Positions 15,271 to 22,546 of a stretch of 36,554 nucleotides of DNA are shown one piece after another. The notes beneath the pieces were generated by a model. That model made no database searches. It was not told the DNA's origin and worked only from the letters and a program-made list of their open reading frames with translations. The DNA lies in NCBI GenBank assembly GCA_002719335.1, contig PBHE01000010.1, positions 20,519 to 57,072 of the forward strand, written 5' to 3'. Within the stretch, counting starts at the first letter, position 1, and each line of letters begins with the position of its first letter. A program made the position numbers and the translations under genes. This stretch comes from Acidimicrobiaceae bacterium. GTDB taxonomy: Bacteria; Actinomycetota; Acidimicrobiia; Acidimicrobiales; Poriferisodalaceae.

Positions 15271-15846
15271 CTACTCGTCATCTGATCCGCTGTTCCATTT
15301 CAGCTTGAAATTTCTTCCAAGTTCGAAGGCCGCCGCTTTAGCAAGCCGATCTCTCAGGAAGGTCACCATCGAGTCCTCAAAGTTGATGTGCATTCGACCC
15401 GCGGTGATGTCCCACAAATAGTCACCGTCAGGATTGAAGACGGGCTGAGTGTTCACGTCGATCATCTCGGTCCCTATGTGGTCAAGGTCACTGAAACAAG
15501 CGTTCAGAAACAACTGAAGATTGTGATGGTGCGGTGCATCAAAATTGATGAAGCAGATCTTCGGTCGCAGGTACTCCTTTGGACCGGAATCGAGCTGCAT
15601 GGTGAAGACCTCATCGTCTGCCTCATAGAGGTTGTGACAGGTCGACTCAGTTTTGATGCCGAGCTTCCACATGAAGAAGACGATCTCAGCCAAGTTCTCG
15701 TCGATCCAGCAATAGTTGTCTCCAACACCAACAAGTCTCGCCTCATGAAGACTGCCCTCACCTGATGGCAGTTCGCCAGCGGTGGCCTTGGACCACCAAT
15801 GCGGTTCACAAAGTGACAGATCTTCCGGGACCGAATCGAAGTCCAT
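15271..15846 (-). CDS. Hypothetical protein (191 residues)
   Basis: I cannot name the family. The protein is acidic and soluble, with no signal or membrane segment. Around residues 45-75 it reads YCWIDENLAEIVFFMWKLGIKTESTCHN. That recalls small proteins with a D-E-x-L-x-x-x-V-x-x-L-W-x-x-G-I-x-T-x-x-S-C pattern found in various bacteria and phages, whose function is not known to me. The middle has a His-rich DAPHHHNLQLFL stretch and FNPDGDYLWDITAGRMHINFEDSM near the end. Start ATG 15846 has only a weak ribosome site. A good intrinsic terminator follows the stop. It may share a promoter region with the ferredoxin-like fragment 22 bp upstream. Confidence 0.65.
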   Translation of the reverse strand: MDFDSVPEDLSLCEPHWWSKATAGELPSGEGSLHEARLVGVGDNYCWIDENLAEIVFFMWKLGIKTESTCHNLYEADDEVFTMQLDSGPKEYLRPKICFINFDAPHHHNLQLFLNACFSDLDHIGTEMIDVNTQPVFNPDGDYLWDITAGRMHINFEDSMVTFLRDRLAKAAAFELGRNFKLKWNSGSDDE

Positions 15847-15868
15847 CCCAAAACTCTAATTGGGTTTG

Positions 15869-16045
15869 TTATTGAGCTTCGATGTAGATGCACTCGCCGG
15901 GGCATTCTTCAGCCGATTCGATTGTTGCCTCGATGTCTTCTTCTACGACGACGGCCTTTCGGCCTTTGCCTTTGTCATTTCTATACGCCTCAAATCGATG
16001 AGTACGTGCCGTTTTGTTCAGAACCTGTCTTAAGGTCCTCTGCAT
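15869..16045 (-). pseudogene. Ferredoxin-like C-terminal fragment (probable remnant)
   Basis: An open frame of 58 codons plus stop runs from an ATG at 16043-16045 to a TAA at 15869-15871. Its last 30 residues, GRKAVVVEEDIEATIESAEE followed by CPGECIYIEAQ, look like the C-terminal half of a small actinobacterial ferredoxin (last cluster Cys in a CP-containing turn). The N-terminal part, where the CxxxxxC or CxxCxxC cluster ligands should stand, has no cysteine. The upstream region is occupied by the intact mycothione reductase gene on the other strand. A frame stop (TGA, 16049-16051) precedes it and does not lead back to ferredoxin sequence. It is best read as a truncated, non-functional copy, or less likely as a small cysteine-poor protein of unknown role. 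Confidence 0.5.
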
Positions 16046-17450
16046 GAGTCAAACGCCAACGGAAGAATTCGACCTCGTCATTGTCGGAACTGGATCGGGA
16101 AACAGCATTCCAGGTCCCGAATTTGACGGATGGAAAATTGTGATCGTCGAAAAAGGCGTTTTCGGTGGAACCTGCCTAAACGTGGGCTGCATCCCATCAA
16201 AAATGTTCGTTTACGCGGCAGACGTCGCTGAAACCATCCGCAACGCCGCGACATATGGCATTGATGCGGAACTGAAGAGCGTGAATTGGGCGGCTGTCCG
16301 AGACCGCGTTTTCGGTCGAATTGACCCCATCGTTGCGGGAGGGGAGAGGTACCGATTGAGTGACCAATGCCCCAACGTCACGGTATGCAAAGGAGAAGGA
16401 CGCTTTGTAGACACACGAACACTCGAAGTAACCGATCTGGAAGGCACGATTCGCCGAATATCAGGCCGCCACGTAGTCCTTGGCGCCGGCGCTCGTCCCT
16501 TTGTTCCTCCATACCCGGGTCTGGAGAACATCGAGTTTCATACCTCAGACACAGTTATGCGACTCGATGATTTACCCTCACGGATGTTGATTTTTGGGGG
16601 CGGATATATAGCCGCCGAACTGGGGCACGTCTTTTCGGCCTTCGGCACCGAGATAACGATGGTGAACCGCGGTGAGCGCTTGTTGAAAAATGAAGATGAG
16701 GACGTCTCTCAACGCTTCACTCAATTGATGACTCGCAGATTTGACGTTCGTTGCGCAAGCGAGGTCACTGGAGTCTTCCAAGATGGAAACGTCATTCGCG
16801 CAGAAATTCTGAGAGATGGAGCAGCCGAAACCATAGAGACGGATGTGGTTCTTGTGGCGACCGGTCGCGTACCTAACGGAGATCTACTCGGGCTAGAAGA
16901 AGCTGGAGTGTCATCTGAGGGCGGCCGAGTTTTAGTTGACCAATTTTTTCGAACTGACGCCCCCGGTGTGTGGGCCTTTGGCGATCTATCCAACACCCAC
17001 CAACTCAAGCACCTCGCTAATGCTGAGGTCAGAGCCCTTCGACACAACCTCCTTGTTGCGGAAGGAGAGACTGAGGGTCCGATGCGGACTGTAGATGAAC
17101 GCTTCGTTCCCCACGCGGTGTTCGGCCATCCTCAGGTCGCGTCGGTGGGGCTCACCGAACGAACTGCTCGCGAAAGTGGCATACCTATAAGGGTGGCTAC
17201 GAAGGAGTACGGGGCCACTGCTTACGGTTGGGCGATGGAAGACAGCGAAAGTTTTTGCAAACTCATCGCCCACGCCGAGAGCCGGCAATTATTGGGCGCA
17301 CACATCATCGGACCGCAAGCTTCGATACTCATCCAACAATTGATCCAGGGGATGGAATTCGGGCAGACAGTAGACGATCTCGCTACCAAGCAGTTCTACA
17401 TTCATCCAGCACTCACCGAACTTGTCGAGAACGCGCTTTTGGACCTGTGA
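16044..17450 (+). CDS. mtr: Mycothione reductase
   Basis: This FAD/NADPH enzyme reduces mycothiol disulfide in the cytoplasm, the actinobacterial counterpart of glutathione reductase. The 468-residue protein has the redox-active pair in GGTCLNVGCIPSKMFVYAADVAETIR, the dinucleotide site IVGTGSGNSI at the N-terminus (characteristic of Mtr, where lipoamide dehydrogenases have GxGxxG with a different follow-up), a second dinucleotide motif IFGGGYIAAELGHVF, VATGRVPNGDLL, and the C-terminal active site FYIHPALTELVENALL with the His-Glu pair. The resemblance to mycobacterial Mtr runs through the whole length. The ATG at 16044 is used; the frame is open to 16014. Its presence implies that mycothiol is made. 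Confidence 0.95.
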   Translation: MSQTPTEEFDLVIVGTGSGNSIPGPEFDGWKIVIVEKGVFGGTCLNVGCIPSKMFVYAADVAETIRNAATYGIDAELKSVNWAAVRDRVFGRIDPIVAGGERYRLSDQCPNVTVCKGEGRFVDTRTLEVTDLEGTIRRISGRHVVLGAGARPFVPPYPGLENIEFHTSDTVMRLDDLPSRMLIFGGGYIAAELGHVFSAFGTEITMVNRGERLLKNEDEDVSQRFTQLMTRRFDVRCASEVTGVFQDGNVIRAEILRDGAAETIETDVVLVATGRVPNGDLLGLEEAGVSSEGGRVLVDQFFRTDAPGVWAFGDLSNTHQLKHLANAEVRALRHNLLVAEGETEGPMRTVDERFVPHAVFGHPQVASVGLTERTARESGIPIRVATKEYGATAYGWAMEDSESFCKLIAHAESRQLLGAHIIGPQASILIQQLIQGMEFGQTVDDLATKQFYIHPALTELVENALLDL

Positions 17451-17477
17451 ACTAACTGTTTGGGTAGCCTGATCCAA

Positions 17478-18440
17478 CTAGCCTTCGCTGAGGTTGATCT
17501 CCCAGAGCACCTGATCAAGGCAATCTCCAGCGGACATCGCAGGATATCGGCAAGGGCGTTCTGGAGTAACGGTAGACGGGATAGGGGAAAGAATTGTCCA
17601 CGGTGTTGGATGACAGAATTGGACGACGCTGAGTCGACCATCGTTTTGTTGAGGATCAGCAACAACCCGATGCCACCCCACCGGAATCAACCCGTTGGTC
17701 AGACGTTCAAGCATGATCCCGGTGTTGATAATGACGTGTCGATCAGGCGGTGTAGCGTCGACCCATTCTTCGTCGACTTTGACCTGGAGGCCTCGGGCAG
17801 TCGCGCGAGGGAGTGCAGTAATGAGGTTTATGTCTCCGTGCTCTTCAGCCCAGACATGCCCGTCACGCCCTGCATTTGGTGCTTCCAACATTGGCGGATA
17901 CCGGATGGCTCGAGTGAGATGTGAACCGTGCTCGAGCATCGTGTCGAAGAAATTTTCATGGGCACCGATGCCTGCAGCGATAACGCGTAAGAAGCGAGTC
18001 TGCAGTTGCACCAAATGCTCGTGAAACGCCGACAAGATTCGGTCAGCGCCGGGGATTCGGTCCGACGGAAAAATAGGCTCCCCATACCTATGGGGATAAC
18101 GATCCCTGAGGGGGTGACTCGAGGGGAGTGCCGCACCCCAATTGAGCATTTCCTTCCAATCAGGAGTGTCTGACACCGCAGCGGTCTCGACCAGTAACCC
18201 CGTGTAACCGCTCTGACCTTTGGATCCTCGGGCGAAGTAATCCTCTTTGACTTTCGCAGGTAGATCAAAAAACTTTTCGAGAACCTCATAGGCTTCGTCC
18301 AGTACTCCCTCGGAAATATCATGTTTCGTGTAGACGAAGCCTGTGCGAAGGCTCTGCATGACTCCATCCACCGTGGCGGCGCGGCCGCTTCTTCCGCCTT
18401 GTTCAAAGGCCAAAAGGTCAACGTTCAAGATGTCGGTCAT
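17478..18440 (-). CDS. 2-oxoglutarate/Fe(II)-dependent oxygenase (isopenicillin N synthase-like)
   Basis: The 320-residue protein has the N-terminal DIOX-N domain (GFVYTKHDI..., residues 34-42) and the C-terminal double-stranded helix core. The iron ligands are H201 and D203 in EEHGDINLITAL and H257 in GWHRVVAD. The 2-oxoglutarate Arg is R269 in RLSVVQF, with the R-x-S triad. The family covers IPNS, ethylene-forming enzyme and many hydroxylases; a substrate cannot be assigned. It converges on mtr with 27 bp between stops and follows the NadD-like gene by 37 bp. Confidence 0.9.
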   Translation of the reverse strand: MTDILNVDLLAFEQGGRSGRAATVDGVMQSLRTGFVYTKHDISEGVLDEAYEVLEKFFDLPAKVKEDYFARGSKGQSGYTGLLVETAAVSDTPDWKEMLNWGAALPSSHPLRDRYPHRYGEPIFPSDRIPGADRILSAFHEHLVQLQTRFLRVIAAGIGAHENFFDTMLEHGSHLTRAIRYPPMLEAPNAGRDGHVWAEEHGDINLITALPRATARGLQVKVDEEWVDATPPDRHVIINTGIMLERLTNGLIPVGWHRVVADPQQNDGRLSVVQFCHPTPWTILSPIPSTVTPERPCRYPAMSAGDCLDQVLWEINLSEG

Positions 18441-18477
18441 TGGATGTAAACGTATGCGGATCGAATGACGTAGGTCG

Positions 18478-19044
18478 TCAATTTTCTTGAGTCAGCCATG
18501 TTTCGTAACGTTCTGGGTCGGTCCAAGCTCCGGATAATTCGTCGAATCGACGGGCAGGTTCGAGCATCATGGATGTCATTCCGCCACGTGCGCTTGTGCT
18601 GGAAACCGATACTAGATTCTCCGGAATCGGTAGCACCAAATCAGCGGGAGCATTGAAAGGTTCTCTCGGCGCGATGGCAACCTGGGGAAGATTAGATAAC
18701 GCCTCATCTCTGAGAACGGGGTCATCGTCGTAAAAGACGGGGTCGTGAATCTGGTGCCATTTGTCGGCACCCATAACCAACAGGTCGTAACCCGAAGCAA
18801 TATCCGCGAGTAGTTGGGCGTTCGTGACTGTCACCTGCAGCCACTCGTAGTCAGATGCGACCTGCTCAAGCACGGTCAGCCGATCTCGGAAGCGAGGCGT
18901 TGTTACGCCCTCTTTACCCAGAGCGATCTGACTAACGCTCCAAACAATGTTGTCAATATGGCAATGGGCTTTTACCGCACGGGAGATTTCTAAATGGGCG
19001 ACGGTAGGAGGGTTGAAAGATCCCGGATACACCGCTGTACGCAT
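18478..19044 (-). CDS. Nucleotidyltransferase of the NadD/cytidylyltransferase fold
   Basis: The 188-residue protein starts MRTAVYPGSFNPPTVAHLEISRAV, a variant of the GxFxPxHxGH nucleotide-binding signature with H17 retained and the first His replaced by Thr. A later SVSSTSARGG resembles the ISSTxIR motif. Adenylyl or cytidylyl transfer is expected; nicotinate-mononucleotide adenylylation is possible, but the altered first motif makes this unsure. The frame extends upstream to 19152, but the ATG at 19044 lies one base after the TGA of the J-domain gene (TGACATG). This arrangement supports translational coupling and sets the start. Confidence 0.8.
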   Translation of the reverse strand: MRTAVYPGSFNPPTVAHLEISRAVKAHCHIDNIVWSVSQIALGKEGVTTPRFRDRLTVLEQVASDYEWLQVTVTNAQLLADIASGYDLLVMGADKWHQIHDPVFYDDDPVLRDEALSNLPQVAIAPREPFNAPADLVLPIPENLVSVSSTSARGGMTSMMLEPARRFDELSGAWTDPERYETWLTQEN

Positions 19045-19045
19045 G

Positions 19046-19744
19046 TCAGACTCGCCTACCAGTAAGGGATCGAAGGGTTCGCGGGTTCCCTCCAAGAGCT
19101 GTTTCGAGTTCCCGTGAAACCCCGTGGGCCAGGTTGTCCCACATTCGATCAAGCAGTTGAGCCTTACGAATGATGGCGCGGTCGATATCGATGTCGCTAT
19201 CCGTCGACGCCTGGAGAAATGGAACGCAATATTCGTGCAACCCGATGAGAGTGGCCGCTAAAGCTAGATCGAGAGGCGCCGCTCCCGCATTTAGAGCCAG
19301 CCGCACACGGTCCTCGATCCGGTCGCCGAAGCTCTCGACGATTTGCTCGGCGATAAGTTCGTATTCGAGCCGACGAACGCGATGGCGAACAGCAAGGGCT
19401 TGACTAGCGCTCAGGGCAGCTTCGTGCCCCAGCCTCGTTGCCTGCAATTTGAGAGCCTCAAACCAAGCAGCTTTGCGATTCGAGGGCCTAGTTCGAGAAG
19501 TCTTAATCGGCGCATCATGTCGCGACGGTTGGGGTCCCAATGTTTTGTCGTACGCGGCGCGCCGGGTAGCGTCCGACAAGACAAACCAAGCATTGTTCAA
19601 ATCCGACATCGTTTCTGAATTGCCGGTTTGATGGTCGGGATGATGGCGTAGCGCTTTTCGTCGGTACGCGCGCTGGACAATCATCCTCGTAGCGTCGCGA
19701 GTAACACCTAACTGTTCGTAGAGGGAGGGAGATTTTGGACTCAC
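19046..19744 (-). CDS. J-domain (DnaJ-like) protein
   Basis: The 232-residue protein has an N-terminal J domain (residues 8-67: SLYEQLGVTRDAT, then YRRKALRHHPDHQ with the H35-P36-D37 motif that stimulates DnaK ATPase, then LNNAWFVLSDATRRAAYDKTLG). The remaining 160 residues are helical, Arg/Ala/Leu rich, and show no zinc-finger or Gly/Phe region, so this is a class III (J-only) co-chaperone with a private C-terminal partner domain. Start GTG 19744. It lies 21 bp after selD and is coupled to the NadD-like gene. The C-terminal domain is not one I recognise. Confidence 0.85.
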   Translation of the reverse strand: MSPKSPSLYEQLGVTRDATRMIVQRAYRRKALRHHPDHQTGNSETMSDLNNAWFVLSDATRRAAYDKTLGPQPSRHDAPIKTSRTRPSNRKAAWFEALKLQATRLGHEAALSASQALAVRHRVRRLEYELIAEQIVESFGDRIEDRVRLALNAGAAPLDLALAATLIGLHEYCVPFLQASTDSDIDIDRAIIRKAQLLDRMWDNLAHGVSRELETALGGNPRTLRSLTGRRV

Positions 19745-19765
19745 TGAAAACCCGTCTTCCGCTGA

Positions 19766-20824
19766 TCAGTGTGTCAGCCTGATTCTTCCAATGGAACCAG
19801 TATCCAACTTGCCTATTATTGCGGCCTCGTGGTCTGACTCTCTTAGCTCCGCCACAGCATCTAAAGCGGCATCTGAATCGCAAGAGAATAGAAGGCCGCC
19901 AGAAGTTTGAGCATCGCAAAGGATGATTCGCTCTATCTGGGAACCACCCTCCAAATTCGGTTCGAGGAAACTTAGGTTCCTTTCGGTGCCACCGGCCACA
20001 AATCCGTCATCAACCAAATCGCGGACTTTGGGTAGCAGCGGAACCGACGCGGTATCGATGATCGCGGAAAGTCCGCTTGCCGATGCCAGCTCGTGGAGAT
20101 GACCGAGTAAACCGAAACCAGTGACATCCGTTGCTGCTGTCGCGTTGACGCGATTTGCCGTTGCTGCTGCCGCTTCGTTGAGTCTGGTCATCTCATGGAT
20201 GGCCTTCGTGTAAATCTTTTCAAGTGAACCTCCGGCGGTGACTGCATCGACTTGAGATCGTTTCACAGCCGTGGCTAATAGCCCTGTGCCAATAGGTTTA
20301 GTTAAGACAAGCGCCTGACCTGGCTGACCTCCACCATTTGTTAAAAGATCTTCAGGGTCGACCTCTCCGATTACCGACATGCCATACATTGGCTCAGGTC
20401 CGTCGACGGTGTGTCCGCCTGCCACGACCCATTCACCGGCATCGGCCGCATGTTGGCCGCCCGAAAGCACTTTGCTTAATAGCTCGAGGGGTAATTCGTC
20501 TTTGGGCCAAGCGACCAGATTTAAAGCAAAGAGAGGTTTTCCGCCCATCGCGTACACGTCACTGGCGGCATTTACAGCGGAGATGTGCCCCCAAAGGACA
20601 GGATCATCAACTATTGGGGTGAAGAAGTCAGCTGTTGCGACCAGAGCTTTGCCGTCGGGTCGGAGCCAGACAGCGGCGTCGTCACTATTTTCTGACCCGA
20701 CCAACAAATTTGCGTTGTCCGGTTTTGGCAAGTGACGCAGCACGTGCGCCAGGTCGCTTGGACCGAGTTTGCAGGCTCAACCAGCGCCGTGGCTGTACTG
20801 GGTAAGTCGAATCAAACTTGTCAC
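19766..20824 (-). CDS. selD: Selenide, water dikinase SelD containing selenocysteine (UGA read-through)
   Basis: SelD makes selenophosphate from selenide and ATP, the Se donor for selenocysteine. Without read-through the frame would begin at a GTG at 20743 and lack the catalytic N-terminus. Reading through the in-frame TGA at 20777-20779 restores TSLIRLTQYSHGAG-U-ACKLGPSDLAHVL, the exact family N-terminus. Sec16 takes the place of E. coli Cys17, C18 that of Cys19, and K19 that of Lys20. The remainder (GNE-like SENSDDAAVW, TADFFTPIVDDP, NAASDVYAMGGKPLFAL, AGGHTVDGPEPMYG, DVTGFGLLGHL) is complete. With Sec the protein has 352 residues, normal for SelD. Start GTG 20824 (TTG 20815 is possible). 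A SECIS-like hairpin follows the UGA. Neighbours are nucleoside hydrolase 41 bp upstream and the J-domain gene downstream; selA and selB are not in the window. Confidence 0.94.
20733..20751 (-). other. Candidate bacterial SECIS element in selD
   Basis: Downstream of the Sec UGA the mRNA can form a 7-bp stem, arms UGGCGCA and UGCGUCA (one G-U pair), with the 5-nt loop CGUGC. The loop begins 33 nt after the UGA and has G at its second position. Stem length, distance and loop G agree with what I know of the bacterial SECIS model recognised by SelB. Confidence 0.65.
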
Positions 20825-20865
20825 AGTTCCACGGTACCTGGCCGCGACATCGCCGGGAGGAACGC

Positions 20866-21789
20866 CTAGATATAAGCCGAGACTGTTTCAAGGAAAACTC
20901 TCATTCCCTCATCCCGGTCGATGCGGTATTCCACCTCGCAGTTGAGAGGCCCTTCGCCCCAATCTCTCTCATCCACCACGGTCATTCCTCGAGTATGTGT
21001 CCCCTCGGTCTCAACTCGGACATTTCTGGACTTGAACTCGAACAGCTCAGGGTGTGTCACAGCAAGCACAGCGCATGGATCGTGTAGGGGTGCTCGCTGA
21101 CCATGGGTGCGTTTCTGGTAAGCCGTGAGATAAAAGTCAAACAAGTCGGCCGCGAAGACGCTTGCGCGGTTCCCAAGATCTCGTAAGTCCGAAATTAGTT
21201 GTTCATCTATTCCGAATTGGTGGGTGAGATTAAGTCCCGCCATCAGGAGCTTCTTGAAACCTGCATCAAATACGATTGATGCTGCGTGGGGATCCGCCCA
21301 CACATTAAATTCTGCCGTGGCGGTCACGTTGCCCGCACCTGCGCTTCCACCCATAATCGAAATCCCGGCGACGCGATCGACGATGTCAGGTGCTTGTCGT
21401 ACAGCCAAAGCAATGTTGGTCAACGGCCCTATCGGGACTAGCCACACCTCGTCGTTGTTTCGCACGGTTTCAATAATGAAAGCCACTGCGTCGTTGCTGG
21501 CGACTTCAAGGGTTATTTCCGGTCTTGCTGGGCCATCCAACCCGGTTCGCCCATGGGCCTCCGCAGCGTGCCGTGGTGCCACCAATAAGGGCGTGCCAGC
21601 TCCGGCGTGCACTTCGACGTCGAGGTCGAGGAGTTCTGTCATGATCAACGCGTTTTCGGTGGTCAGGTTTAACGGGGCGTTACCTGAGACCGTGGTGATG
21701 CCGAGCACTTCTGTAAGGCGACCTGCCATCATGATCGCTATTGCATCGTCGTGTCCAGGATCGCAGTCAATGATGATTTTGGGTGTCAT
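20866..21789 (-). CDS. Inosine/uridine-preferring nucleoside hydrolase family protein
   Basis: The 307-residue protein opens with IIIDCDPGHDDAIAIM, the Ca2+-binding signature of nucleoside hydrolases (D8, D10, D14, D15). It continues with NAPLNLTTENAL (GN-type motif), GPLTNIALAV, and the EFNVWADPHAASIVFDAG loop that completes the active site. These enzymes cleave the N-glycosidic bond of ribonucleosides to base and ribose in salvage. The start ATG overlaps the stop of the DinB-like gene by 4 bp (ATGA), so the two are translationally coupled. SelD begins 41 bp after its stop, so selD may depend on the same transcript. Confidence 0.93.
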   Translation of the reverse strand: MTPKIIIDCDPGHDDAIAIMMAGRLTEVLGITTVSGNAPLNLTTENALIMTELLDLDVEVHAGAGTPLLVAPRHAAEAHGRTGLDGPARPEITLEVASNDAVAFIIETVRNNDEVWLVPIGPLTNIALAVRQAPDIVDRVAGISIMGGSAGAGNVTATAEFNVWADPHAASIVFDAGFKKLLMAGLNLTHQFGIDEQLISDLRDLGNRASVFAADLFDFYLTAYQKRTHGQRAPLHDPCAVLAVTHPELFEFKSRNVRVETEGTHTRGMTVVDERDWGEGPLNCEVEYRIDRDEGMRVFLETVSAYI

Positions 21790-22502
21790 AGTCTTTGCAT
21801 TCCGGGCCCGTTTTCGTCGGTCTCGCCCCAGTAGTGGGGAAGTCGAAGATAGCCGACTTTGGGTAGGTCAACAGCGGTTTCCAAACCTTGGTGGAGCTTG
21901 AGTCGTTGAATGGTTCGGATATGACTCAACATCTCGTAGAAAACCATCCACAAGGACCCTTCGAGATCGTAAATGATGTCTCTTTCGTCTTCTTCAGAAA
22001 TGCGGGCGCCTCTTGGAAGAGTCGTAATCACATAGTTCCAGAACTGTGTCCCCCTGACAGTCCGAAAATCGGACCGGAATACCTCGATGGGTTGCTCTTG
22101 AACGACTTGAGTAAGCCAGCTGATACCTAAGCGAAGTTTGGCGAAAAGATCGGGTATTTCCCAGAAGAGATCGGTATCAAGTACACGATCCCACCTGTTG
22201 TTCGGCCCCATTTGGTGATCGACCCAGTTGATCGGTTCGGGCACATCGCCGTTCGGCCACAGGAGATGTCCCGCTCGTCGTTTCGTAAATACCAAGGAAT
22301 CCCACGCGATGTGAGAGATTTGTCTTCTGCAAGACCACCACATCCACTCTTTCTCAGGTGAGGAATCATGAAAGTCCAGTTGTTCTCCTGACAACTCCAG
22401 TGTTTCGGCTTCGATCCAGTCTGCGATGTGGTGATACCACGGCATTGCACCTGAGCCCGGATCCACGGGCATTTCTAGAATGTTCGGGTCGATCAAAGCC
22501 AT
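21786..22502 (-). CDS. DinB-like four-helix protein (tentative)
   Basis: This 238-residue protein of uncertain family is rich in Trp and helical segments. Histidines are suitably placed for the DinB/YfiT metal site: H24-H25 in PWYHHIADWIEAETL, the His in CRRQISHIAWDSLVF, and the His in YEMLSHIRTIQRLKL. DinB-like proteins in actinobacteria include mycothiol-dependent enzymes, which would fit with mtr in the window, but the assignment rests on pattern only. It has no signal peptide. It starts 44 bp after gcvP and overlaps the nucleoside hydrolase by 4 bp. A 6-bp hairpin lies immediately before its start codon. Confidence 0.5.
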   Translation of the reverse strand: MALIDPNILEMPVDPGSGAMPWYHHIADWIEAETLELSGEQLDFHDSSPEKEWMWWSCRRQISHIAWDSLVFTKRRAGHLLWPNGDVPEPINWVDHQMGPNNRWDRVLDTDLFWEIPDLFAKLRLGISWLTQVVQEQPIEVFRSDFRTVRGTQFWNYVITTLPRGARISEEDERDIIYDLEGSLWMVFYEMLSHIRTIQRLKLHQGLETAVDLPKVGYLRLPHYWGETDENGPGMQRL

Positions 22503-22504
22503 GC

Positions 22505-22520
22505 CACGACGTTAGTCGTG
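22505..22520 (-). promoter_or_regulatory. Hairpin directly in front of the DinB-like start codon
   Basis: CACGAC and GTCGTG (6 bp, 4-nt loop) end two bases before the ATG at 22502, in the 44-bp gcvP to DinB-like gap. It covers the place where a ribosome site should be. No T-run follows, so it is not a normal terminator. It may dampen translation initiation or define an mRNA processing end. Confidence 0.35.
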
Positions 22521-22546
22521 AGTGTCTTCTCAACGGTTGGCTGTCC

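Noticed and set aside
15087-15308. Plus-strand 73-codon frame in the 15020-15270 gap
   Set aside because: Composition is not protein-like, there is no ribosome site, and it runs across the minus-strand terminator and into the hypothetical gene.
16046-16120. TGA at 16049-16051 as a Sec codon extending the ferredoxin-like frame upstream
   Set aside because: The translation before this TGA does not resemble a ferredoxin N-terminus, and the region codes for mycothione reductase on the other strand.
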